A stretch of 64,000 nucleotides of DNA, from NCBI RefSeq assembly GCF_004367585.1, contig NZ_CP038015.1, forward strand, positions 1,990,001-2,054,000. Reading direction: 5' to 3'. This DNA comes from Paenisporosarcina antarctica. GTDB lineage: Bacteria; Bacillota; Bacilli; Bacillales_A; Planococcaceae. The notes under the pieces were generated by a model that was not told where the DNA came from, did no database searches, and saw only the letters and a program-made list of their open reading frames with translations. Position 1 is the stretch's first letter, and every line of letters begins with the position of its first letter. Below, piece after piece: positions 55,898 through 64,000 of this stretch. Both the position numbers and the translations under genes were made by a program.

Positions 55898-57259
55898 TCA
55901 TTTAAAAAGAGAATCCAAACCTGGCATTTTCATCTTTTTCTTACCTTTTTGCCCCTGCTGCATGTTCGTCATTTGTTTCATCATTTTCTTCATGTCTTCA
56001 AATTGCTTAAGCAATCTGTTCACATCTTGAATAGATGTACCAGAGCCTTTTGAAATGCGTTTTTTACGACTTGAGTTTATGATACTAGGCGTCGTTTTCT
56101 CTTGAGGAGTCATTGCATAAATAATGGCTTCCATGCGCCCCATCTGTTTTTCATCAACTTTAGCATTTTCTAACCCTTTGATTTTACCTGCACCTGGTAG
56201 CATTTTAATAATGTCCTCTAAAGGACCCATTTTTTTCACTTGGTTCAGTTGATCAATAAAATCATCAAACGTAAAGCTTTGTGTTCTGAATTTCTCTTCA
56301 AGTTCTTTTGCTTTTTCTTCATCAACATTTTCTTGCGCTTTTTCAATCAGCGACAACATGTCACCCATCCCAAGTATTCGAGATGCCATTCGTTCTGGGT
56401 GGAACGCTTCAAGTGCATCCATTTTTTCGCCCATCCCAACAAATTTAATTGGTTTTTGAGCAACTGAACGAATGGATAAAGCGGCACCACCACGTGTATC
56501 ACCATCAAGTTTTGTTAAAATAACACCCGTAATGCCGACTGTTTCATTGAAATTTTGTGCGACATTAACAGCATCTTGTCCTGTCATTGAATCAACGACT
56601 AAAAATACCTCATCAGGCTCTTTTAATGCGCGAATATCTTTCAATTCTTGCATGAGTGCTTCATCGATGTGCAAACGCCCAGCTGTATCAATGATTACAA
56701 CATCATTATGGTCTTCTTTTGCCTTTTCAAGTGCTTGTCGGACAATTTCCACTGGGGATACATCTGTCCCTAGCGAGAAAACAGGGAATGATAATTGTTT
56801 TCCGATAGTTTGTAGCTGTTGAATGGCAGCTGGGCGATAAATATCAGCAGCCACTAATAATGGATTCCGATTATATTTCTTGCGTAAAATATTTGCTAAT
56901 TTACCAGTAGTGGTCGTTTTACCAGCACCTTGTAAGCCGACCATCATAATAACAGTAGGTGGTTTGTTGGCAAATTGAATTGGACTTTGATCGCCACCCA
57001 TTAATTCTGTTAGCTCGTCTTTTACGATTTTGATAACTTGTTGACCAGGTGTCAAACTTTTCATAACATCTGCGCCAACAGCACGTTCACTTACTTTTTT
57101 GACGAATTCTTTGACAACTTTCAAGTTAACGTCTGCTTCGATTAAAGCAAAACGAACTTCTCTCATCATTTCTTTTACGTCTGCTTCAGAAACTTTACCT
57201 TTACCTTTAATGCGTTGGATCGTTCCTTGCAGCCGCTCGGCTAATCCTTCAAATGCCAT
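55898..57259 (-). CDS. ffh: Signal recognition particle protein Ffh
   Basis: SRP54 GTPase binding 4.5S/scRNA and signal peptides, 453 residues. N and G domains (1-295) with P-loop GLQGAGKTTT (about 108) and DTAGRLHID; the M domain (from about 300) ends in the methionine-rich KMMKQMTNMQQGQ... basic tail. It follows ylxM by 12 bases in a coupled unit. Confidence 0.97.
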   Translation of the reverse strand: MAFEGLAERLQGTIQRIKGKGKVSEADVKEMMREVRFALIEADVNLKVVKEFVKKVSERAVGADVMKSLTPGQQVIKIVKDELTELMGGDQSPIQFANKPPTVIMMVGLQGAGKTTTTGKLANILRKKYNRNPLLVAADIYRPAAIQQLQTIGKQLSFPVFSLGTDVSPVEIVRQALEKAKEDHNDVVIIDTAGRLHIDEALMQELKDIRALKEPDEVFLVVDSMTGQDAVNVAQNFNETVGITGVILTKLDGDTRGGAALSIRSVAQKPIKFVGMGEKMDALEAFHPERMASRILGMGDMLSLIEKAQENVDEEKAKELEEKFRTQSFTFDDFIDQLNQVKKMGPLEDIIKMLPGAGKIKGLENAKVDEKQMGRMEAIIYAMTPQEKTTPSIINSSRKKRISKGSGTSIQDVNRLLKQFEDMKKMMKQMTNMQQGQKGKKKMKMPGLDSLFK

Positions 57260-57271
57260 ACGTGCAGCCCC

Positions 57272-57607
57272 CTAATCCGATTCTTTTAACATCATAATCA
57301 GTTCATATGCTCGCTCTTTAATGACTGGTTCGGCATAAATCACTTGTTGCAATTGATTCATTACAACTTGACGTTGCTGAAATTTTTCTAATAATCGTAG
57401 TTTATCTTCATACTCTTCTAACATAGCTTCAGTACGGCGAATATTATCATAGACAGCTTGTCTAGAAATACCATATTCGTTAGCTATTTCACCAAGGGAG
57501 TGATCATCTAAATAATAAAGATGCATATAACTTCGTTGTTTATCTGTCAGTAAAGACTGATAAAAATCAAAAAGAAAATTCATACGTGTCGTTTTTTCAA
57601 GTAACAT
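57272..57607 (-). CDS. ylxM: YlxM/p13-like DNA-binding protein (SRP operon)
   Basis: A 111-residue helix-turn-helix protein resembling a sigma-factor region 4: [39 protein letters not shown]. It precedes ffh in most Firmicutes and is thought to affect SRP function, but its exact role is unsettled. The ATG at 57607 is chosen since GGTGGGAG lies eight bases upstream. A strong promoter lies directly before it. Confidence 0.92.
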   Translation of the reverse strand: MLLEKTTRMNFLFDFYQSLLTDKQRSYMHLYYLDDHSLGEIANEYGISRQAVYDNIRRTEAMLEEYEDKLRLLEKFQQRQVVMNQLQQVIYAEPVIKERAYELIMMLKESD

Positions 57608-57640
57608 TATGATTTCTCCCACCTAAAGTTCTCTACCTGT

Positions 57641-57669
57641 ATCATATCGAGCATTCAATAATGCGTCAA
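57641..57669 (-). promoter_or_regulatory. Sigma-A promoter of ylxM-ffh
   Basis: On the minus strand -35 TTGACG (57664-57669), 17-base spacer, -10 TATGAT (57641-57646); the best -35 in the window. Confidence 0.85.
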
Positions 57670-57692
57670 GCATTTTTACTTGTCTAGTTAAA

Positions 57693-58688
57693 TTAATTTT
57701 CTTCTTGTTCTATTCCATCTGCGAATAATCCATATACATATTTTTCAGTATCGAAAGGTTGCAAATCATCCATTTTCTCACCTAGTCCTACAAATTTCAC
57801 AGGGATGTGAAGTTTGTTGCGAATCGCCAAGACGATTCCACCTTTTGCTGTACCGTCAAGCTTTGTTAAGACAATACCTGTAACATCCGTAGCCTCTTTA
57901 AATGCTTTTGCTTGAACCAATGCATTTTGACCTGTTGTTGCATCTAGCGCTAGGAGCACTTCGTGAGGTGCACCTGGTACTTCTCGTTCAATTACTCTGT
58001 GAATTTTTTGTAATTCATTCATTAAGTTTACTTTATTTTGCAAGCGACCAGCAGTATCACAGATTAATACATCTACACCACGACTTTTTGCAGAACGTAC
58101 AGCATCATACATAACTGCAGCAGGGTCAGAACCTTCAGATTGCTTAATGACTTCGACACCTACACGATCTCCCCATACTTGCAATTGCTCAATTGCACCT
58201 GCTCGGAATGTATCACCAGCTGCTAACATCACGGTTTTCCCTTGTTGTTTTAGGCGATGTGATAATTTCCCAATAGTTGTTGTCTTCCCAACCCCATTTA
58301 CTCCTACGAATAAAATAACGGTTAATCCATTTTCTTGAATAAGAAGTTCGTTCGATTCCTCTTCACCAGCTTCATAAATCTCGACTAACTTCTCAGAAAT
58401 GACAGATTGAATACCTGCTGTGTCTTTCATATTTTTACGTTGCACTTCAAAACGCAGTGCATCCATTAATTCCATAACAGTTTCAACCCCAACATCCGCT
58501 TGAAGTAATAAATCCTCTAACTCTTCAAAGAAGTCTTCATCCACTGTACGGTATTTAGCGACTAAATCATTTACTTTCGAAGTAAATTGGTTACGTGTTT
58601 TTGCTAAACCATCTTTAAATTTCTCGGTAACAGAAACTGATTCACTCGTTATTGTAAATTTCTCTTTCATTTTTTTAAAGAAACTCAA
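57693..58688 (-). CDS. ftsY: SRP receptor FtsY
   Basis: Membrane-associated SRP receptor GTPase, 331 residues. A short N domain with basic/helical start MSFFKKMKEKFTITSES lacks the long acidic A domain, as in other Gram-positives. P-loop GVNGVGKTTT (near 130), DTAGRLQNK and TKLDGTAKGG follow. It starts from a TTG overlapping the smc stop (TTGA), with GGGAG nine bases upstream. Genes smc and ftsY form one unit. Confidence 0.96.
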   Translation of the reverse strand: MSFFKKMKEKFTITSESVSVTEKFKDGLAKTRNQFTSKVNDLVAKYRTVDEDFFEELEDLLLQADVGVETVMELMDALRFEVQRKNMKDTAGIQSVISEKLVEIYEAGEEESNELLIQENGLTVILFVGVNGVGKTTTIGKLSHRLKQQGKTVMLAAGDTFRAGAIEQLQVWGDRVGVEVIKQSEGSDPAAVMYDAVRSAKSRGVDVLICDTAGRLQNKVNLMNELQKIHRVIEREVPGAPHEVLLALDATTGQNALVQAKAFKEATDVTGIVLTKLDGTAKGGIVLAIRNKLHIPVKFVGLGEKMDDLQPFDTEKYVYGLFADGIEQEEN

Positions 58689-61600
58689 GCTCTTTCGCTC
58701 CCTTGTGTGACCAATGTCGGTTCATCCTCTTGCATTTTTACAGATACTAGTTTTGAAATTCCAGATTCTTGCATTGTAATACCATACAACACATCCGCAC
58801 CTTCCATTGTTCCTTTACGGTGGGTGATGACAATAAACTGTGTATCATGGCTAAACTTTTTCAAGTACTGACTATAGCGAACGACATTCGCTTCATCTAG
58901 TGATGCTTCTACTTCATCTAATATACAAAATGGTACTGGACGTATATTTAAAATGGCAAATAACAAGGCAATTGCGGTCAGTGCACGCTCTCCGCCCGAA
59001 AGTAAGCTTAAATTTTGTCGTTTCTTTCCAGGAGGTTGAGCGATTATTTCAATACCTGTCTCGAGCATTTCAGATGGATTTGTCAATACAAGATCTGCTT
59101 GACCACCACCAAATAATTCTCTGAAGACATGGTTAAATTGCGCACGAATTGCATGGAATGTATCACTAAATCGCGCTGTCATTTGTTCATCCATTTCTTT
59201 GATTGCTCCATACAAGGTTTCTTTCGCATCTATTAAATCTTGACGTTGCTCTGTTAAAAACGAGTGACGTTGTGAAACACGTTCTAATTCTTCAATCGAC
59301 GCTACATTTACAGGACCTATTTCTTCTATTGACTGTTTGAGCAATTTCACTTTTTTACGAGACAGGTCTTCTTCAAAAGTATCCATGTTCGGAAGTTCTA
59401 TCTCTTCAATTGCTAAATGATAATTTTCATCAAGTTGCATAAGTAAAGTTGTTTTTTCAATATCCGATCGATTCAACTTCATTTCCGAAGCTCTCAAGGC
59501 ATCCAATTGTTGTTTGTGTAAATGTTGATTTTTTTTCAACTGAAGTTCAACTTGTTGAAGTTGTATATGAATTTGTGCGCGCTTCTCTTTGCCATTTGCA
59601 ATACGGTGTACAAATATTTCCTTCTTTTTCACCCATAGATTCAATTGATTCTCAATCTCTTCAGGCGTTGGTCCCAGTTGAGTATCACCAGATTCATACC
59701 ACAGCATTTCTTTATTAGCATGATCAAGTTTTTGTGAAAGTTTTTGCATTTTTTCTTGTAACTCTGCTACGGTTTGCTCTGCAACTTTCGTTTGTTCTGT
59801 TAATACGGCTTGTCTTAATCGAAGTTCAGCCATTTGTTCGGTTAATTGGTCACGTTCACTTAAATTTTTTGACTTAAGATTGGTTAAAAGATTAATTGAA
59901 TCATTGATTTTATTTAATTCTTCTTTTAATTCTAGTAATCGCTTCTGCGATTGAATCTTTTTCGATTCTGCTTGTTGGTGACGACTTGATACGTCTTTTG
60001 TTTCAGAATTAGAGATAATCGCTCTTTCATTAAGACGTTTAAAAGTCGTTTCAAGTTCGCGTAAATTAGAACTATATTGTAATTCTTGAACTCTTCTTTC
60101 TTCGCCTTCAGTTCGCATACTTTCAAGTCGCTCAGATTGATTATCAATTGCTTTTTTTAAAGTAGTTACTTGATTTTCAGCTGTTTGAATTGATTGATCC
60201 ATTCCTTTTAACTTCAGTGAAAGTTCATCTAATTCAGCTTTTCTTGAAAATACAGAAGACTGTTGCTTTGTAAAACCACCAGTCAATGAACCGCCAGCAT
60301 TGACAATATCTCCGTCTAATGTCACTACACGGAAACGATATTGAACTGATTTCGCAATTTCTGAAGCACCTTGTAAATCCTTTGCAACAATTACATTTCC
60401 GAGTAAGTTGTCTACAATTAATTTTGAAGAATTATCAAAAGTAACGAGTTCATCTGCCGTTTGGATAAATGAAGGATGACTCGCTATACTACGCAAAGAA
60501 TCTGATTGAATTTTTCTGGATTTCATGACCGTTTTTGGTAAAAAAGTTGCTCGTCCAGACTGCTTATTTTTTAAAAAAGCAATAGCTTTTCGCGCATCTT
60601 GATCTGTCTCTGTCACTATGTGTTGCATCGAACCACCAAGAGCAGTTTCAAGAGCTTTTGCATAGGTCGGCTTCACTTGAATAAGTTCTGCGACTGCACC
60701 TGTAATACCAGTAAGTTTGCCACTTCCCCGCGCAACCAATACTTCTTTAACACCTTGGAAGAAGCCTGAAAAGTCTGCTTCAAGCGCTTCTAATGATTCT
60801 TTCCTCGCCTTTAATTGCTGCTGAAGTTGATACGCTTGGTATAACATCGACTGTTTAGATTCTACTATATCTTTTTCTTTAGAAAAAGTTAGTTGAAGTT
60901 CTTTATAATTAAATAGCTTTTCATCTATTTGACTTCGAATTTGTACTATCTGTTGTTTTAATTGTATCTTTTGCTTTTTAACTTTTGTTAAGTCAAATGT
61001 GATTTGTTCTAATTCATTCGTCACTTTATCTTTGAATTCATCTTGCTGGAGAAGCAGTTGTTCAACATGTTTCAAGTCATTTTTGACTGTAGCTTCTTCG
61101 TTCAACAAATCGATATAAGTCGATTTATAATCTTCTATTTCTATTTCAATTTCAGCACTTGATTGTTTTAGTAAATATTCTAATTGTTTAACTTCATTTT
61201 GAACATTTCGAAAATCATTTCTAGTTTTAGTCTTCCCCAACTTCTTTTGTTCCAACTGGATAGTTAACTGAACCTTTTCTTCTTCGAGTTCAGAAATCGT
61301 TAATCTCAACTTTTCAATTTGTTGGTCCATATTTTGACGTTTTTCAGCCATCAATTGTTTGCGACCATCCCAGCGTTCTACTTCCGAACTAGCTTCAACT
61401 AACGATTCTTGTGCGTCATCAATTAAACAATCATGTTCAGTCAATTGACCTCTAACTGACTGTAGATTAAGTTCCATTTTCCCGATGACGTTTTCAAGTT
61501 CTTTTTGTTGTTGTTCGAAAATATCAATTTCTTGTTTAACAACATGTAATCGCTTTTCAACACGATTTAAATCGAACGCAATTAACCCTATATCAACTTC

Positions 61601-62269
61601 TTTTAATTCTTCAGACATACGTAAATAATCGGTAGCAGAGGACGCTTGTATGTGAAGCGGCTCCATACGATCATCTAGTTCATGTAGAATATCCAATACT
61701 CGGTGAAGATTGTCATCTGTTTCAAACAGTTTGTGTTCCGCTTTCTTTTTTCGCAATTTGTATTTAAGGACTCCAGCTGCCTCTTCAAAGATGGACCGAC
61801 GATCTTCAGGACGACTATTTAAAACCTCATCCACACGCCCTTGAGAAATAATGGAAAAGGCTTCTTTACCTAATCCAGAATCCATAAATAAATCTGTAAT
61901 ATCTTTTAAACGGCATGATTGTTTATTTAATAAATATTCACTATCTCCTGAACGAAACACGCGTCTCGTGACACTAATTTCGTTGTAATCTAATGGTAAG
62001 CGTTGATCTGAGTTATCTAGAATGAGTGTGACTTCTGCAAAATTAAGTGGTTTTCTGGACTCACTACCTGCAAAAATCACATCTTCCATTTTAGCTCCAC
62101 GCAATGATTTTGCTGACTGTTCACCGAGAACCCATCGAATGGCGTCTGTAACATTACTTTTCCCACTACCATTCGGTCCAACTACAGCAGTAACACCCTG
62201 GACAAAATCGATGCCAATTCGATCCGCAAACGATTTAAATCCAATGACTTCAAGTCGTTTTAGGAACAC
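58685..62269 (-). CDS. smc: Chromosome segregation ATPase SMC
   Basis: Condensin-type ATPase of 1194 residues that organises the chromosome with ScpA/ScpB. Walker A GPNGSGKSN (about residues 31-39) is at the N-terminus; long coiled coils flank a hinge (about 510-660, with GRATFLPKT and GGSLTGG); the C-terminal half has the signature LSGGERALTAIALL (about 1090) and Walker B FCILDEVEASLDEAN. GTG start at 62269 with GGAGGG in front. Follows rnc with two bases between. Confidence 0.97.
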   Translation of the reverse strand: MFLKRLEVIGFKSFADRIGIDFVQGVTAVVGPNGSGKSNVTDAIRWVLGEQSAKSLRGAKMEDVIFAGSESRKPLNFAEVTLILDNSDQRLPLDYNEISVTRRVFRSGDSEYLLNKQSCRLKDITDLFMDSGLGKEAFSIISQGRVDEVLNSRPEDRRSIFEEAAGVLKYKLRKKKAEHKLFETDDNLHRVLDILHELDDRMEPLHIQASSATDYLRMSEELKEVDIGLIAFDLNRVEKRLHVVKQEIDIFEQQQKELENVIGKMELNLQSVRGQLTEHDCLIDDAQESLVEASSEVERWDGRKQLMAEKRQNMDQQIEKLRLTISELEEEKVQLTIQLEQKKLGKTKTRNDFRNVQNEVKQLEYLLKQSSAEIEIEIEDYKSTYIDLLNEEATVKNDLKHVEQLLLQQDEFKDKVTNELEQITFDLTKVKKQKIQLKQQIVQIRSQIDEKLFNYKELQLTFSKEKDIVESKQSMLYQAYQLQQQLKARKESLEALEADFSGFFQGVKEVLVARGSGKLTGITGAVAELIQVKPTYAKALETALGGSMQHIVTETDQDARKAIAFLKNKQSGRATFLPKTVMKSRKIQSDSLRSIASHPSFIQTADELVTFDNSSKLIVDNLLGNVIVAKDLQGASEIAKSVQYRFRVVTLDGDIVNAGGSLTGGFTKQQSSVFSRKAELDELSLKLKGMDQSIQTAENQVTTLKKAIDNQSERLESMRTEGEERRVQELQYSSNLRELETTFKRLNERAIISNSETKDVSSRHQQAESKKIQSQKRLLELKEELNKINDSINLLTNLKSKNLSERDQLTEQMAELRLRQAVLTEQTKVAEQTVAELQEKMQKLSQKLDHANKEMLWYESGDTQLGPTPEEIENQLNLWVKKKEIFVHRIANGKEKRAQIHIQLQQVELQLKKNQHLHKQQLDALRASEMKLNRSDIEKTTLLMQLDENYHLAIEEIELPNMDTFEEDLSRKKVKLLKQSIEEIGPVNVASIEELERVSQRHSFLTEQRQDLIDAKETLYGAIKEMDEQMTARFSDTFHAIRAQFNHVFRELFGGGQADLVLTNPSEMLETGIEIIAQPPGKKRQNLSLLSGGERALTAIALLFAILNIRPVPFCILDEVEASLDEANVVRYSQYLKKFSHDTQFIVITHRKGTMEGADVLYGITMQESGISKLVSVKMQEDEPTLVTQGSERA

Positions 62270-62271
62270 AA

Positions 62272-63039
62272 TTAGCCCTCCTGTCTACTTTCAGCTTGGC
62301 TTTCTAAATGTATAATTGCCACTTGAGCTGCTTTTTGTTCAGCCTCTTTTTTAGACTTCCCTTTTCCTTCACCTAGCTCATTGCTTCCAAGTCGAACGCT
62401 CGAAACAAAAATTCGGTTATGGGCTGGCCCTTTTTCATCTACTATTTCATATATTAATAACCCGTTATTCATTTTCTGGACTATTTCTTGCAATTGACTC
62501 TTATAATCCATCACATGCGAAAAAGCACCGCTTTCGACTTTTGGAAAGACCACTTGTTCTAAAAACTTCACAACAGGTTGTAAGCCTTGGTCTAAATAAA
62601 GTGCTCCAACAAAAGACTCAAATACATCCGCAAGAAGTGCTGGGCGTGTTCGACCTCCTGTAATCTCTTCTCCCTTACCTAAAAGTACATATTTTCCAAA
62701 GTTCAAGTCATTTGCAAATAAAACGAGTGAGGGTTCACATACGATTGCCGCACGTAATTTAGTCAATTCACCTTCGCTCATGGCAGTAAACTTTTGAAAT
62801 AAATACTCAGAAATAGACAGTTCTAGAACAGCGTCACCTAAAAATTCAAGTCTCTCATTGTCCGTGTAAAGTTTCCGTCGATGCTCATTCACATAAGATG
62901 AATGGGTAAATGCTTGAAATAGAAGATTATGATCTACAAATTGAACTCCTAATTCTTGTTGTAAGATTGCAAATGATTGTTTAACTGTTTCGGAAAATGT
63001 TCCATTTTTTTGAGGTAACCCTCTACGTTTATCCATCAT
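62272..63039 (-). CDS. rnc: Ribonuclease III
   Basis: Double-strand RNA endonuclease for rRNA and mRNA processing, 255 residues. The catalytic domain carries [21 protein letters not shown] (about residues 62-82) and [17 protein letters not shown] (metal-binding Asp/Glu); the dsRNA-binding domain is at about 180-248 ([11 protein letters not shown] ... [14 protein letters not shown]). It opens the rnc-smc-ftsY unit behind its own promoter. Confidence 0.97.
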   Translation of the reverse strand: MMDKRRGLPQKNGTFSETVKQSFAILQQELGVQFVDHNLLFQAFTHSSYVNEHRRKLYTDNERLEFLGDAVLELSISEYLFQKFTAMSEGELTKLRAAIVCEPSLVLFANDLNFGKYVLLGKGEEITGGRTRPALLADVFESFVGALYLDQGLQPVVKFLEQVVFPKVESGAFSHVMDYKSQLQEIVQKMNNGLLIYEIVDEKGPAHNRIFVSSVRLGSNELGEGKGKSKKEAEQKAAQVAIIHLESQAESRQEG

Positions 63040-63074
63040 CTATATAATCTGCCTTTCTACAGTTTCTATGGTCT

Positions 63075-63103
63075 AGTTTACCCGTTTGTTTCCCTTTGTG
63101 CAA
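63075..63103 (-). promoter_or_regulatory. Sigma-A promoter of rnc-smc-ftsY
   Basis: On the minus strand -35 TTGCAC (63098-63103), 17-base spacer, -10 TAAACT (63075-63080), just after the acpP terminator. Confidence 0.75.
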
Positions 63104-63112
63104 AAAGAAATA

Positions 63113-63154
63113 GAGACGCAGAAGACCATTCAAGTTGAATGTCCTCCACGTCTC
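63113..63154 (-). terminator. Intrinsic terminator after acpP
   Basis: A long imperfect stem (63113-63154; outer GAGACG/CGTCTC, inner ATTCAA/TTGAAT) with TATTTCTTTTTG on exit. Confidence 0.85.
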
Positions 63155-63170
63155 GCAACGGAATAATTGC

Positions 63171-63407
63171 TTATTCTTGTTTGCTTTCAATAAAAGTAAC
63201 TGCACTTCCTACAGTACTGATTTGTTCAGCATCTTCATCCGAAATCTCCATATCAAACTCATCTTCTAATTCCATAACAAGTTCTACTACATCTAGAGAA
63301 TCAGCACCTAAATCATCACGGAAAGAAGCTTCCATTTTTACTTCGCTCTCGTCTACACCTAAACGATCTATAATTACTTTTGTTACGCGCTCTATTACTG
63401 TTGCCAC
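63171..63407 (-). CDS. acpP: Acyl carrier protein
   Basis: Carrier of acyl chains in fatty acid synthesis, 78 residues, strongly acidic. The phosphopantetheine serine lies in [10 protein letters not shown] (about residue 37). The GTG at 63407 (GGGGAG nine bases upstream) is chosen over a GTG at 63416 inside the ribosome site; the result matches the usual 77-78-residue length. It follows fabG by 57 bases and is closed by a terminator. Confidence 0.97.
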   Translation of the reverse strand: MATVIERVTKVIIDRLGVDESEVKMEASFRDDLGADSLDVVELVMELEDEFDMEISDEDAEQISTVGSAVTFIESKQE

Positions 63408-63464
63408 TAAAGTCACCTCCCCTCAATGATTATACAAAAAACCACTCCAACTTCATAGTGGTAA

Positions 63465-64000
63465 TTACATTACCATACCGCCATCTACGTGAAGTGTTTG
63501 GCCCGTGATATAGTTCGAATCTTCAGACGCAAAAAATACAACAGCTTTTGCGACGTCTTGTGGATTTCCTAGTTTACCTAAAGGGATTTGAGTCAGCATT
63601 TGCGTTTTCACTTCTTCAGGTAATTTCTCGGTCATCTCCGTTGTAATAAACCCTGGTGCTATTGCATTAACATTAATGTTACGACTTGCTAATTCTTTAG
63701 CTGTTGTCTTCGTTAAACCAATGACACCTGCTTTTGCAGCTACATAGTTAGCTTGACCTGCATTCCCAGAAACGCCGACGATAGATGAGATATTTATGAT
63801 CCTACCGGCACGTTGTTTCATCATTTGACGAGTGACAGCTTTTGTACACAAAAATACGCCTTTTAAATTCGTGTTGATCACATCATCCCACTCATTTTCT
63901 TTCATACGCATCAATAGATTGTCACGTGTGATTCCGGCATTATTTACTAAAATATCAATGCTTCCGAAACGGCTCATCGTTTCAGTAACCATGAATGATA
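63465..64000 (-). CDS. fabG: 3-oxoacyl-ACP reductase FabG (5' end outside window)
   Basis: Short-chain dehydrogenase reducing 3-oxoacyl-ACP in the fatty acid cycle. The visible C-terminal 178 residues include [15 protein letters not shown], the Ser in [11 protein letters not shown] and the YxxxK pair in NYVAAKAGV, plus the C-terminal [14 protein letters not shown]. The frame stays open to the window edge, so an internal Met near 63992 is not the start; the N-terminal NADPH-binding glycine motif is outside. Next to acpP, as in the B. subtilis plsX-fabD-fabG-acpP group. Confidence 0.95.
   Translation of the reverse strand, partial: SFMVTETMSRFGSIDILVNNAGITRDNLLMRMKENEWDDVINTNLKGVFLCTKAVTRQMMKQRAGRIINISSIVGVSGNAGQANYVAAKAGVIGLTKTTAKELASRNINVNAIAPGFITTEMTEKLPEEVKTQMLTQIPLGKLGNPQDVAKAVVFFASEDSNYITGQTLHVDGGMVM

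Noticed and set aside
1-64000. tRNA or rRNA genes, insertion sequences, prophage or defence genes
   Set aside because: None recognisable; all supported genes are conserved core genes on one strand.

Overview
This window is a compact, almost gap-free piece of a low-GC Firmicutes chromosome in which every real gene lies on the minus strand. Read from position 64000 down to 1, it follows the Bacillus subtilis order from fabG-acpP through smc-ffh, rplS, sucCD, topA, clpQY-codY, rpsB-tsf, uppS-polC, nusA-infB and rpsO-pnp to dapA, rnjB, spoIIIE and ymfC. The dipicolinate synthase genes (spoVFA/spoVFB) and spoIIIE point to an endospore former. Protein similarity and gene order suggest the Bacillales, most likely a Planococcaceae-type organism (Sporosarcina/Psychrobacillus-like); the genus is inferred, not proven.

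Layout, in transcription order (high to low coordinate): fabG (partial)-acpP, terminator; rnc-smc-ftsY; ylxM-ffh; rpsP-khpA, terminator; a repeat-bearing spacer, then rimM-trmD; rplS with its own promoter and L19-type leader; lepB; rbgA-rnhB; sucCD; dprA behind a second repeat copy; topA-trmFO; xerC-clpQ-clpY-codY; an 850-bp gene-poor gap where B. subtilis has its fla/che operon; rpsB-tsf-pyrH-frr; uppS-cdsA-dxr-rseP-proS-polC; rimP-nusA-ylxR-ylxQ-infB-ylxP-rbfA-truB-ribF; rpsO; pnp; an M16 peptidase; a second 850-bp gap with a decayed small gene and a repeat copy; ymxH-spoVFA-spoVFB; asd-dapA; rnjB; spoIIIE; then a GntR regulator with a nucleoside-uptake ABC operon (nupN-O-P-Q, the last gene cut by the window edge).

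Functionally the window covers translation (ribosomal proteins, IF2, EF-Ts, RRF, ribosome maturation), RNA turnover (PNPase, RNase J, RNase III, RNase HII), secretion (SRP, FtsY, LepB), isoprenoid, lipid and envelope precursor synthesis, DNA replication and topology (PolC, TopA, SMC, XerC, SpoIIIE), lysine/dipicolinate synthesis for spores, and CodY control. Many genes needed a start site different from the longest open frame; the choice was made from Shine-Dalgarno spacing and family N-termini.

No wholly new multi-gene system was found. The most interesting material is regulatory or structural: a nested long-range helix in the rpsB leader, twin UCG-loop hairpins in the rpsO leader, a terminator placed between a strong promoter and rimP-nusA, a triple-hairpin element in front of rimM, a dispersed repeat family with three copies, an eight-unit Gly/Gln/Asn/Pro repeat inside IF2, and two gene-loss scars. 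None of these has been checked against a database.
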